A DNA stretch of 64,000 nucleotides from Candidula unifasciata (GCA_905116865.2 CAJHNH020004668.1:226877-290876), one strand, 5' to 3'; shown: positions 1 through 10,404, numbered from the stretch's first letter. The notes: generated by a model from the letters alone, not told the origin. Translations and numbers: made by a program.

Positions 1-583
1 AGTCAAAACAGTGGCTTAGAGGTGAGTGAATGCGTTTAACAGTTTCATAATACTCGAGAACCAGAGCTCAGTTTCCACTGCTGATAGTTTATTGAAAACA
101 AAACATCGTTGTCGTGCTTCTCACCCGACGGTACGAGAGTCACACCGTGCCAGAGATTGGAGCCTCGGCAGGTATATTTCATGAGACTTTTTTTTCTTTC
201 TTTTTTGTCCTGTGTTTGGCGTGTACATGAGTTTTACTGACTTATTTGTGTGCAATTGGTTGCTCTTTACTGCTCGGGCGGATGCACTCCAACTTCGAAT
301 GAAGCTTCGAAGTCGACTCCAACGACGTGCTTGTGGGAGAGGCAGTTGATCTGTTCCTATTTCGCCTCAACGGGATCCCGGAACCCACTGTGGGGATCCC
401 ATAAAACAGCAGCGGGTACACTTTTAAAAGTTAGTTGCGCATCCCTTAGAACTTTTGTGCACAATATAAACCAACCTCGGCTGTTTTCATGCAATTTTAC
501 TTTCAGTAGTTTGCCATTGCTTTCTGAATAGCTGGCTTCCCCTGCCGTTATCGAATTCAGTCTACAGCAAAATCGCTTTGGTT
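1..583. repeat. Intergenic repeat debris
   Basis: About 262-392 is a minus-strand piece of the abundant family called R3 here (starts GTGTGGGTTCCGG, ends near GAGTTTACAGC plus GAA repeats). About 470-560 matches a second dispersed repeat (TAGTTTGCCATTGCTTTCTG) also seen near 39.8 and 49.3 kb. Nothing is recognised in 1-250. Confidence 0.5.
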
Positions 584-591
584 ATCTAGAG

Positions 592-935
592 CAGCGCTTC
601 TCAAACTTTTTTCGCTGCGTCACCTTTGTCAGACAAAATAAAATTTCGCGGTACACCCTTAAAGCGGTTTGAATACTTAGGAAAAGAAGCAAAAAACTGT
701 GAAGATTTATTGTTCATTTGTCTTTAATGTGATGAGTAAAACTGTTTGGACGAATTTTTCATTATTTCCTTTATGAAATCACTTGAAGGTTGCCATAACT
801 CTTCTTGGCTTCCTTCATGACTATTTCTGTTTTAAACCTCTGTCATCGCGGATCCCAAGCAGATTTGGAAAAATTATTAATTATTGCCGCGGCACCCCTG
901 ACATATGCTTGTGGCACCCAGTCTGAGAACCGTTG
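592..935. mobile_element. Non-autonomous hAT MITE
   Basis: The ends are CAGCGCTTCTCAAAC and, inverted, CAACGGTTCTCAGAC, close to the common hAT terminus CAGNGGTTCTCAA. It is flanked by 8-bp duplications ATCTAGAG (584-591) and ATCGAGAG (936-943) with one mismatch. The inside is non-coding and contains CCGCGGCACCCCTGA. A second copy lies at 27756-28213. Confidence 0.8.
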
Positions 936-1159
936 ATCGAGAGATTACATAGCGAATTAGCAGTCTCGGAAACAAAATCATTTGCTGATACACTGTAGCC
1001 AGAGACCGATTAAGTCACTTCTTCTTCTTCTTCATTTAATGTTGACCACTTTCAGCTAGGTCAAAAAACATTGCTGCTCACTTTACTGTTCGCTATATTT
1101 GTGGTGACGTTTCTGCTCCGCACTCATCTTATTTGGTTTTTTTTTTTAAAGTCCCTTGG

Positions 1160-1400
1160 ATGGTCTGATCATCCTTACGCCCTTTTAAGGACGAAATTTT
1201 ATATTATTTGAAGCCCCACCCTGGCTTTTGCCAGGGGCCGCAATATAGCCAGGCCATAAATGTGGCCAATTGTCTGAACGCGGTTTCTGGGACCTCACCC
1301 ACATGGTGGCACATTGTGTCATCGGGTGTTTATCGCTTGTGTGATGTCCTGTGGGGTAGAAAGTCAGCCAGTCATGGTCTGAGTACTTCCCCACTTCACA
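1160..1400 (-). repeat. SINE-like family with hairpin tail, copy 1
   Basis: This is a dispersed repeat of about 220-250 bp. On the minus strand the tail contains the inverted pair ACGTCC/GGACGT and an A-rich end. Further copies lie at 4188-4410, 10797-11048 and 34227-34452. The TGAC head repeat is short here. Confidence 0.7.
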
Positions 1401-2165
1401 TCGGCCACCGGGTCGCCCACTGGCTCTTGGGTACGGTCGTGATAGTATTTCGGTTGGTCTTCCTTGATCGCATCAACACTCTAGGAGTTCTTTTCAGATC
1501 TTTTATGGCATGGAAAGCTAAGCTATTTTACATGGGGGCGCAATACCTTGTTACAATAATAATCTAAATTTGTCCCTTTGGGGATGCTGTTTGAATGTGA
1601 CAATGTATATATATACATTTTTTTTTTTAACAAAGCACCTACCACCCTCCCGCCTCCCCCCTCCCCCAGCACAGCAATCAAACACCATGGCCCCCGACTA
1701 GAGCCGTCATAAGAGTGCTCAAAACAATGTGCTGGGGCGCTTACGAGAGCACATATTGAAAATGTAAATAGTCACTTGACATAAATAGATTAGCATGAGG
1801 GCCCCCATACTTGTGGGGTCCCTGGACATGTGCCTAGTGGGGCCACTTGTTGAGACGACATTGGTGGGGGTTTTTTTTTTTTTAATCGGAATTAAACAAA
1901 ACATACAGACTGATGGGAAAAAATGTCATTTTTTTATACTTTATACTTCCACTTATTTATATTTGAAAAGATTTATCCTCCATTTTTTTTTAATTGCAAA
2001 ATCTATGATCAGATCCTCAAACTAATCTTATGTAACACATCTGCTTCTTAACCGTGGAAATAAACTCTCAGCTCCAAGGCTACTGAACATTTACGGGGGG
2101 CCCCTTACACTTATGATGCTCTAAGCACAATCTTAGTGCGCTCAATGGCTAACAGCAAGTTTTCT
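1401..2165. other. Intergenic, no gene seen
   Basis: AT-rich sequence with homopolymer T and C tracts (1620-1670, 1870-1885, 1985). No coding or repeat signature could be assigned. Confidence 0.4.
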
Positions 2166-2169
2166 TTGA

Positions 2170-2535
2170 GGCCCCATCGATGTGGTTTTACAGAAGAATG
2201 CTTAGAATACCTTGGACAGCCAAAAAGAGCAACCAAGAAGGTTTGAAAGAGGTGGGAGCCCGAAGACAACTTACCACAGACATCAGAAGGAGACAGTCAT
2301 CATTTTTCGGCCGTGTTATGAGAAGACAGAAAAAAAAATAGAACATATTGTGACCACTGGAAAGATCTGTGAAAGGAGGGATAGAGGAATACAGCTAGAG
2401 AAGATTTTTGACAGTCTTGTTGCATGGCATGGAGGTGTGTTGGCACACGAACTGATACATGCTGCAGGAGATCGCAGATTATGGAGAGGCATGATCGCCC
2501 ACGCCAGTCGGCAAGGCACCTGATGATGATGAAAC
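2170..2535 (+). pseudogene. LINE 3' fragment (C-terminal end of ORF2)
   Basis: Translation in shifting frames gives MWFYRRMLRIPWTA, then RRRQSSFFGRVMRR, then LDSL-like VAWHGG and HAAGDRRLWRGMIAHASRQG, ending in a TGATGATGATG tail. The same element recurs at 32240-32580. Non-LTR ORF2 C-termini of RTE-like type show this pattern. Frameshifts and stops make it inactive. Confidence 0.75.
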
Positions 2536-2924
2536 AGCCAGCCACAACTGAGCAAACAGCGAAACCAAACAGTGGAACATTTGTCAGTGTTTCACATCCG
2601 ATATAAAATGGCGACGGTGACACTGATTTCACTGCGCATGTCGCGTTATCTTTATGTGAACTGGCTGTGTGTGTACACGCTGTGTCTTTAAACTCTAATC
2701 TCCGAACAACTGGACGCGACGATATGAGAAAATACTGTTAACATAAGCAGTGCAGGGTAAAGTCTAGGACCGGCAGTTTCAGTGGGGTATGCACAGAGTA
2801 CTTTTGTCGTCAGTTCTATTATAAGTATCAGTAATACTACTAATATCAGTATTACTACTAATAGTGCTACAAATAATTACAAAAACCTAAATGAGATTCC
2901 TACAAAGAGCTCCCCATATAATAA

Positions 2925-3230
2925 TCAGAAATAAGATCAGAAATCTGGAAATCTAAAGCAGAATTGGGGTAACGGCAGCTCTTGAATTAAAAGACAACAG
3001 GTGAAATGGTTTGGCTATATATAACGGATGTCGGCAGACAGTATACCACGGAAGGTAATAATTCTCAGGCTAGGCGGAAAGTAGAGGTCGACTTTGCAGA
3101 CTATGGACAGAGGCAACAACAAAATCTCCGCGATATCCCCATTTACGAAGCGAACAAACGGACGCTGTCCCGTTAAATTGTACCTCACCTCGACACCGTG
3201 TGGTACAAGTGGATCAAGATGAAATTAGAT
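2925..3230 (+). pseudogene. LINE ORF2 C-terminal fragment
   Basis: Broken frames give VKWFGYI, ARRKVEVDFADYGQR and LRDIPIYEANKRTLSR, resembling the W-x-GH...GRPRxxW end of a non-LTR ORF2. It is related to the piece near 36.9-37.2 kb. Heavily decayed. Confidence 0.5.
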
Positions 3231-3511
3231 GTATGTATGTAGATATTTATATACATACATAACCTAACTGTTGTGGGAGATCGCATAATTATTTTTGAAT
3301 GACCAGTCAACATGTAACTATAAGCTGATGATGCTGTCCAACCTATAATTACGCCAGCTTGTGTCATCGCTGGCACCTTTCCGTCTTTCCAGACGATAGT
3401 GTTATATTGCACTATGAAGAAGCATGAGACTGACAGCCCAAGGCGATGGCGAGTGTGACTAGCAAGACCGACCCCCCCCCCCCTTCCCCCCTCCCCTCAT
3501 GTCAAGAAAAG

Positions 3512-4069
3512 TCATCTACAATGATGGCATGGGATTTCAGGATCATTGTTGTCAACATTTATGTTTAATCCGTTTGTTTTCAGACGCTCAGCTCTCATCC
3601 TTTCTGCAATCATTTCTTCCTTCACTCTCATTCCCTTCCTGATATGCCCTTTCAACACAACACGGTCCATGGCATTTTGTTCCCATGAGTCCGCCTCAAT
3701 ACCTGTATCATGCATGTCCCGCTTGCATGATACAGGTATTGAGGTGGACTCATGGGAACAACCATCCTCCATTCTCCAGGTGTGACCCAGCCACCTGAGC
3801 CTTCGTAGACTGAGCATGGAAAAGACTATTGTAGTACCTGCTCCTTCCATTACCTCAGTGTTTGTGATTTTGTCCTGCCACTTAATGCCGAGGGTTCTTC
3901 TTAGGCATCGCATATGAAAGCTATTTAGCCGTCTCTCCTGGTGCAAATAGGTTGACCAAGTTTCACTGCCATTAAGTAGAGTGCTGAGAACACAAGCCTT
4001 ATACACAAGGGATTTTGTTTTAATTGTGAGCTTTCTGTTCTCCCAAACTCTCTCTGTCAATCTGCTCAT
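3512..4069 (-). pseudogene. LINE ORF2 C-terminal fragment with internal inverted duplication
   Basis: The 185-aa open frame contains YKACVLSTLLNGSETW, RCLRRTLGIKWQDKITN, LRRLRWLGHTWRMEDG and CKRDMHDTGIEADSWEQNA, the standard end of a non-LTR reverse transcriptase ORF. The expected GRPxLR stretch is missing. A 38-bp palindrome (3677-3761) sits in its place. Related copy at 19500-19850. Confidence 0.85.
3677..3761. repeat. Inverted duplication, 38-bp arms, 9-bp loop
   Basis: Arms 3677-3714 and 3724-3761 are complementary with one mismatch. The arm encodes HDTGIEADSWEQ-type LINE sequence, so part of the element has been copied in reverse within itself. Confidence 0.9.
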
Positions 4070-4187
4070 TGTTGCTGCTGCCAGCTTGTGTATAAATATA
4101 TTATTGCTGACAATATTTTGTCATTAGTGCATTTGCAAAAAAGTATCGTAATGAGACATGCCTAGGACATGTGTGTACAGCACTAAT

Positions 4188-4410
4188 CATATTCCTTACG
4201 TCCTTCTTAGGACGTAATTTTTGTTATTTGAAGCCCCACTCTGGCTTTTGCCAGGGGCCGCAATATAGGCAGGCCATCAATATGGCCAATTGTCTGAACG
4301 CGGTTTCTGGGACCTCTCCACGGTGATCCTCATCCGCATGGTGGCACTTTGTGTCATCGGGTGTTTATCGCTTGTGTGATGTCCTGGTGGGGTAGAAAGT
4401 CAGTCAGTCA
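4188..4410 (-). repeat. SINE-like family with hairpin tail, copy 2
   Basis: It is bounded by a perfect 13-bp duplication GTACAGCACTAAT (4175-4187 and 4411-4423). The element runs from a (TGAC)n head to an A-rich tail with the hairpin TTACGTCCT/AGGACGTAA. Target-primed integration is implied. No convincing pol III A and B boxes are seen. Confidence 0.85.
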
Positions 4411-4423
4411 GTACAGCACTAAT

Positions 4424-5411
4424 AATTTATGTTATAAGTGTGGTGTAGTGAAATTTGTATCATTAAACATCATATAACTATTGTGAATAAAAAGGCGTAC
4501 AGTTTGTATTTTGGTTGCAGAACAGGAGATGAGGATAAGTGCAAGAGGCCACATGTATGCCACAGTGAATGCGTAGCACATCTTAAATTATAGATGAGGG
4601 GCCAAAGGCAAGCTTTGCCTTTTGCAATTCTAGTGAGATGGTGAGAGCCCACTGATCATCTCAACAACTATTACTTTTGCATGGTTCCTCCCATTCGGAA
4701 AATCGTAGCAAAGAAGGGGGAGGGGGAAACTGGAATATTCTAACATCCCTTCTGCAATGCGTCCGGTACCAAATGGCGATGAACTGCCAGTTCCCAAAGT
4801 GCCAGAATCATCTTCAGCTGCTTCCACTGACAAAGAAGAAGACACTTGGACACCCAGCGGCTTTCTATGAGAGTGGGATGGCAGTACAAAGTGACAAGTA
4901 CATGAGAAGAAACTGGCCAATCAGACAATCATTGCAACCTGGCTGTAAGAACGTTGAGAACACAACACTTGTCCACACCAACTGTAGTAAAGGAAGACGC
5001 CTAAAACTGAAGCTTTCGATGCACCTGTAGATATGTACACATGAATAACAACCCACCACACACAGTGAACTGTCTGGTAGTGAGTATGTTCAGCTGCAGA
5101 CGTGCACGTCTCATGTCATCACTTACCGAGTTCCCATTGATCCATTGGAAATGTGGGTCTAGTAGCATCCTACGCCATGTACAGATGTCGTGAGATTAGC
5201 CTACACTTGACTTATCACATTTTTTTTTTTTTTTTTTTTTTTGACTTTTGCTTGCTTGTATTCAAATAAAACTATGTACACATACTGTGATGTTTCACTT
5301 TTTTGTTTTTATCCTGTGCCACCAGTGACATTAGTTGCTTTCTACTTGACCCATCATGATATTAAAATTTAAAAAGTCTCTTTTTAGACTTATCACATCT
5401 GATCTGTCGCA
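4424..5411. other. Intergenic, weak ORF only
   Basis: Around 4755-4840 one frame reads PVPNGDELPVPKVPESSS, low-complexity and reminiscent of repeat-derived proteins, but it is interrupted. A 23-bp T run lies at 5221-5243. No gene can be supported. Confidence 0.3.
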
Positions 5412-6425
5412 GGGAGGTTGTGTGGTCTCGCGGTATGGTGTCCTCTTCGAGGGCAAGAGGTCCCGGGTTCAGGCCCCAGTTAAAGCTTGGATTTTTTATG
5501 TTCACGTGGACTTCTAGTTATTTCCCCTGATCTCTCGGTAGTGACATCGGATGTCCCTGAGTATTGTTGCGCACGTAAAAAGTCCCGTGGCAGTTGGAAA
5601 TCGAAAAGAGAAGCCTAACGCAGCTGCCCGGGCAAAATTTTAAGTTAACAATCGGCTCTCCTGTCAACTACGGCCGGTAGACAACAGTAGACGGCCGGTT
5701 AGTCGGAGTTCTGTCCCTTGGCTTCAGTGCAATTACGGAGTGGAAAAAAAGTGAGCGAAACAATTGACACAATTACTGTCGGTAGGCGATAGACAGCCTG
5801 CACTGCCCTGCTATAATCATACGGGTACAGTGTGGGTTAGGGTTTGGGTTAGGGTTAGAGTTAGGGTTTGGGTTAGGGTTTGGGTTAGAGTTAGCGTTGC
5901 GGTTAGTGTCGCCGCATCTCGTCTTTGCAGAAACTCAACGTAGCAACCCAAACCCTAACCCTAACCCCTAACCCTACACCTAACCCAAACCCTACCCCTA
6001 ACCCAAACCCTAACCGTATGATGACAGTAGGGCACTGCACGCTGTCTATCGCCAACACACAGTCATTATGTCACTTGTTTCCTTCCCTCTAATCCACTCC
6101 GTAATGCGTCGCAAGAAGCGGTAATTGAACGCGGTCGCTAATTTGAGTCGCAGCGCGGGTTCTGACAGGACTTTCGACCTCACTTCGTTTTTTGATTCGT
6201 GCCTTCTCCAGTCCGTAATTGCACTGCAGCCAGGGGACAGAACTCCGACTAACCGGCCGTCAACTGTTGTCTACCGGCCGTAGTTTACAGGAGAGCCGAA
6301 AAATCTACCCAAAATATTTCAGGATCCTCGCCGGTGCTGCGGAGTCCGTTAGAAGTAGAACGGAGCACTTATGTGTTACTACCCAGTGCCATGATGTTGA
6401 TCCGTTGTTTAAACTTCAAACTTTA
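5412..6425 (+). repeat. tRNA-like SINE (family A), split by an insertion
   Basis: The left part 5412-5651 carries a tRNA-like head with B box GGGTTCAGGCCCC and then CACGTGGACTTCTAG. The right part about 6300-6425 continues with ATCTACCCAAAATATTTCAG. Intact copies at 23720-24090 and 53590-53960 show these halves are contiguous in the family. The gap is filled by the 5652-6299 element. Confidence 0.85.
5652..6299. mobile_element. Inverted-repeat (foldback) element with telomere-like repeats in both arms
   Basis: The outer inverted repeats (about 95 bp, few mismatches) start TCGGCTCTCCTGT on each side. Further in, both arms share GGCGATAGACAGC and CATACGG, then telomere-like GGGTTAGGGTTTGGG arrays (left 5826-5900, right, inverted, 5946-6018). 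The right arm has about 115 extra bp. There is no coding capacity. It splits a SINE cleanly. The target duplication is unclear, at most about 4 bp. Confidence 0.85.
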
Positions 6426-7197
6426 AACCAATCTGTCGTACTGGAGATATTATCTCTAGGTCAATCGTAACCTCTCGAGGTGTAAGTAGGTCACAGCAAC
6501 GGCTGGCTATCTTATAGTGCGTCTCAGAAGTTAGGCCCTCATGCTTTAACAGATATCTCGAAGACGACCATGTCTTTATGATTTGATTATTTACAATTGA
6601 ACAGGTGCTGTTGTTTCCTTAAAGCGACTAATTTCTTTGATCTTTTTTTTTGAAAGATAATTGGTGTACCACTTAAAAAAAGAATATACAGTACTTGATA
6701 TATGCCTGGAAATTGTTTGAAATCAATAAAGATGTGCAGCGATGAGTAGTGATTATTTTGATAGCATATCCCGCTTAAATAATAAACCCACAATTCAGGG
6801 GAGATTAATGCTGGAGATGATCACGTGAGAGTGAAACGCCTATAAATCACGTGTAATCTGGATTCATGAAAAGTTCCCATTGCTTGCTTAACTGTACGTA
6901 TGCTGTCTGCTTTTAGTCGGTGACTGTTCTTTGAATATAGCGCAAATTAGACAAAATTAAAACTAGATGTTTGTTTACCTTTAAAAAAAATTATTTCAAG
7001 CACATGATTATTAATGGGTTGCATGCCAGATTTCAACAACTGACATCGAACTGTTACTGAGTTGCAGATTTTTAAACTTTGAGCACAACATCTGGAACAG
7101 ACTACAATTGTATTTACCACTGTTTAGGGCTGCGTAGCACATAGAGGCTCCTGAGCCAGAGTGTTTGTAAGTCCGCATGGCTAGTGCAGTCGCCACG
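6426..7197. other. Intergenic, no gene seen
   Basis: AT-rich unique-looking sequence. Only short chance reading frames are present on both strands. Confidence 0.4.
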
Positions 7198-7275
7198 AAC
7201 TGTGCAGGCTATGATTCGAACCCAGCTTTCTCTATTAAAGCTCAGCGCCCCTTGTCATTTGACCAACCGCTCTTT
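7198..7275 (-). repeat. tRNA-like remnant
   Basis: On the minus strand a head GAGCGGTTGGTCAAATGAC and B box GGGTTCGAATC at tRNA-like spacing suggest a decayed tRNA or a tRNA-derived SINE head. There is no foldable acceptor stem, so it is not a functional tRNA. Confidence 0.35.
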
Positions 7276-7375
7276 AAGGAATAATTTCCAAATAAGTAAT
7301 AAAATTAATAAATAAAAGACCTAACTGCACCTAGAGACGACTTTGTTTGTATGCTGCTGATCCAACTTTGAGAGT

Positions 7376-7525
7376 CTCTTTCACAGGGGCCGCCTAAAAC
7401 CATCGGAAAACACATATTCACTAAAGTTGTGAAGTAGCAACAAACATAATTTTATGGTTGGGGGTCACCACAGCATGGGGAACTGTATTAAAGGGTCGCC
7501 GTATTCGGAAAGTTGAGAACCACTG
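7376..7525. mobile_element. SPIN-like non-autonomous hAT remnant
   Basis: The 3' end is GTTGAGAACCACTG. Inward are AACTGTATTAAAGGGTCG, GGGGGTCACCACAGCATG and, at the left, TTTCACAGGGGCCGCC then CCATCGGAAAACACATATT. These blocks, in this order, are those I recall for the hAT family SPIN, known from tetrapods and reported from a pond snail and a triatomine bug. The outer 5' end is lost or diverged. No alignment was run. Confidence 0.75.
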
Positions 7526-7649
7526 GTATAGATCAATATGCATTCGGGCATTGTTAGGCTCAAGATAGTTTTATGCGTGTTGACTTCCCAGAAAATTGCA
7601 TAGTACTAGTTTCGACTAGAGACCTCTGATTTTCTTCTTCTTCTTCTTC

Positions 7650-8200
7650 TTTGCGTTCGGCTTCGTATGCTCAGATCAGACCATGGGGTGGGTTGCCTCT
7701 ATGAACTCGCATGTCAGTCCTTTATGGACCCCCATAGCTTGCTCTGCACACTTTGCTCTTGAGGCCAGGTGTCTTTTCGAAGTTGTATTAGAATGGGCAG
7801 GTCTGCAGAATGTGCTCAGGTGTATGTTGTCCTGTTTGACAGGCACACTGTGGGAACTGTACAATCTTTATTTTATGCATGTGGTAGTTGAGCATGCAGC
7901 GTCCTGTTCGTAGTCGGACAATGGTTGTATGTTCCTTTCGGTTGAGTATGCTGATGGGGTCTTGTGGATGTTTACTGTTAGTGTGTTCTCTACACTAGTC
8001 CTTGTATTTTTTCTTGATAAGGGTTCTGATTTCTGGTTATGACAATGAATGGGTGTGTTGTTTCTCCTGTGTTCCATTTTTAGCAATTCTGTCTGCTAAC
8101 TCGTTTCCTGGTATGCCGCAGTGAGCCGGGATCCACTGGAGAACGAACTGATTGTTTTCTGCGAGTCTGTTTAGCTGGCTGACGAAACATCGCTAATTAG
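7650..8200 (-). pseudogene. LINE fragment: RNase H end and zinc-knuckle tail
   Basis: Minus-strand frames give [20 protein letters not shown] then DRIAKNG, RKEHTTIVRLRTGRC, and CACQTGQHTPEHILQTCP, the RNase H C-terminus plus C-C-H-C tail of Jockey/I-type ORF2. The tail is GAAGAAGAAGAA. Same family as 56520-57160. Stops and frameshifts are present. Confidence 0.85.
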
Positions 8201-8275
8201 TAGACTCTTACCACCTGCCTGATAGGAGAAGGACGATGACGACGAGAATGATATTTTACATCTTTTTTCTAGCCT

Positions 8276-8420
8276 TCAGTGACTTTAAACTTTGGCATAA
8301 ACTGCTGGTTGTTCGTCCACTTTTGAACTTTGGTCTTGTTCCAGAACTTGACTTTTGCATTTACATGTGTTTTACGGATCTAGCTTATTTGTATGTAGAC
8401 TGTTTGTCAAGGACCCTGTA
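8276..8420 (-). repeat. Repeat family R3 copy
   Basis: On the minus strand it reads CAGTCTACATACAAATAAGC, GTTCTGGAACAAG and AAGTGGACGAACAACCAGCA, matching internal segments of other R3 copies such as 16203-16490. Confidence 0.65.
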
Positions 8421-8485
8421 TCGATCCTACTGAACTTCTTATTCTTTTGTCAAAATCTGCTTGTGCCGCTAGGCGTCGCAGTCTA

Positions 8486-8970
8486 TCAGATGATCGGCAA
8501 CCGAGCCAGGGCGCGCTCAGTCGCTTCATATGCCGTGATGTTATGAAGTCTCAAGTTGTCCGTGACTCCTTCAATCCATCTTCTTCTTGGTCTTCCCCTG
8601 CCTCTTGTTGTTTCGATTTTCATGTTGTATGCTCTTGATGCTGGCATCGTTGGTTCCATTCTCATTAGGTGACCAAACCATTTCATTCTTTGCTTCTCAA
8701 TAAATTTAACGATGGGTATGGTTCCAATAGTTCTTGTAATCACATCGTTTCTCACTCGATCTCTTCTGGTTTTATTCGCAGCCATTCTCAAACATCTCAT
8801 TTCACAGGTGGTTAGTCTTCTCTCATGTTCTTTTGTTAATGTCCAAGTCTGACATTGATAACCTAATGTCGGTATAAAGATTGTATTTATAATTTGTCTT
8901 TTTATCTCAGCTGGGACAGCAGGGTGTTTTAAAATTGGGGCAAGCTGGTATGCGACATTGTTGGCTTGTT
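8486..8970 (-). pseudogene. LINE ORF2 C-terminal fragment
   Basis: Reads YQLAPILKHPAVPAEIKRQI, FIPTLGYQCQTWTLTKEHER, EMRCLRMAANKTRRDRVRND, IEKQRMKWFGHLMRMEP and GRGRPRRRWIEGVTDNLR. This is a nearly continuous C-terminal third of a non-LTR reverse transcriptase ORF. A related shorter copy lies at 20180-20445. Confidence 0.88.
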
Positions 8971-9039
8971 GGATACTGAACTATGGCTCGTTATACGGCC
9001 CCGGGACAGACCCACTATCCTAAAACATTTTCGCTGCTA

Positions 9040-9660
9040 GACAGCTGCAAGAGAAATGTCAAGAACAGAATTCGAACATGTTTTTCACCTTAGTAAATCG
9101 AGATGGACTGTGGAGGATTATGGAGAAATTTGGTTGCCCACACAAGTTCGTCCAGATAGTGCGTCAGTTTCATGATGGCATGCAAGCAAGAGTGCAGGAT
9201 AACGGGGAACTGTCAGAGTCCTTTCCTGTCACAAACGGAGTCAAACCGGGCTGAGTGCTTGCACCTTTCCTGTTCAGTCTGTTGCTTTCAGCCATGACGA
9301 CTGATGCCTTTGTAAATAACAACACTGGAATCGACATAAATTACGGCATGGGTGGAAAGCTGTTCAACCTGCTGAAAGCAAAAAAGGAAAACTAAACCAG
9401 TCACCATCAGGGAGCTCCTGTTTGCCGACGATTGTGCCCTTTATGCCAATACAGAAGCGGATATGCAGCACAACATCAACAAATTCAGTGATGCCTGTAC
9501 AAAATTTGGGCTCACCATCAACAAAGATAAAACTGTAGCCATGCACCAGCCAGTTCCAGGGCAAAGATTCATCGAGTCCAATATCACAGTGAATGGCCAC
9601 AGATTAAATTTTGTCAGGATATTTACTTCCGATACTAATGGTGCCAGTAGCATTCTGATT
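9040..9660 (+). pseudogene. LINE reverse transcriptase fragment lacking motif A
   Basis: Frames read FTLVNRDGLWRIMEKFG, VRQFHDGMQARVQDNGELSE, a PG-stop-VLAPFLFSLLLSAM segment (TGC to TGA likely), and ELLFADDCALYANTEADMQ with the catalytic FADD box. In intact relatives the Asp-bearing motif A lies between FTLV and VNRDGL; here it is missing in frame. Not active. Confidence 0.85.
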
Positions 9661-9882
9661 AAACGTCCGTTTTGCCTTTCCTCCAGGCCCACGAGCATCT
9701 GCCAGAACCTCCCGTCACCCCACACCTCCCCCTCCCTTCCCCTCTTTGCATCAATCTCACGAGACTAGTCAGCCATCTGCTCCTCCGAACTGTACACGCT
9801 CTCCCACAAGGCACTAACCACATCTGCCTTATGCATCAGTATTCCACCAAGTTGTGCAGAGCCAGCCAGTCTGTCCGACTGC

Positions 9883-10030
9883 TCATTTCCCAACACATCG
9901 GCCTGCCCTGGTGAAAAAAATCCAGACAATACTCCTCACCCGTGCCCTCCACAGCGAGGCATGCCACACTGCATGAAGCATGCCTGTCCTGATCTTCCTC
10001 AGCATGCTTTCTGAGTCAGTTTCAATCACG

Positions 10031-10069
<39 letters not shown>

Positions 10070-10404
10070 GTGTTATCTAACCAGCAAAAAGCTGCAGTGA
10101 CTGCCCCCACCTCTATTCTGAAGCTGGGTGTTGTGGTATCATATGCTAGGCTCTCCTGCACCAGACGTTGACCATAAACTTTTGTTAAGAAACACCAAGC
10201 ACTTCTTTTGCCTCTTGACATTGAACCGTCTGTGTAAATGATCAAATCTTCTGAGCAAGAATTTTCTTGAATTAATTGCTGAATTTCCACCTCCGTGGCA
10301 TCTGCTGGCCAGTCTCTGCATTCCCGACTCAGCGTGATTATGGCCCTACACAAGTCTGACTTTTCAGATGGCACTTTGACCCACTGCTCTCCTAATGTTC
10401 TCAA
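9883..10404 (-). pseudogene. LINE RNase H domain interrupted by a CA microsatellite
   Basis: The 173-aa frame contains LIIYTDGSMSRGKRSAWCF, RIEVGAVTAAFCWLDN and IETDSESMLRKIRTG, matching the RNase H D-E-D core. A (CA)n run (complement of about 10030-10068) encodes a Thr-His string inside the domain. The C-terminal PGHAGVxGNE stretch is broken. Confidence 0.85.

Noticed and set aside
4677..5030. 117-aa open frame
   Set aside because: No recognised domain. The most protein-like reading (NGDELPVPKVPESSS) is in another, interrupted frame.
5826..6018. True telomere or chromosome-end fusion
   Set aside because: The arrays are short, degenerate, enclosed by longer inverted repeats, and sit inside a SINE.
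7198..7275. Functional tRNA gene
   Set aside because: A and B boxes are present but the stems do not pair. Likely a SINE or pseudo-tRNA.
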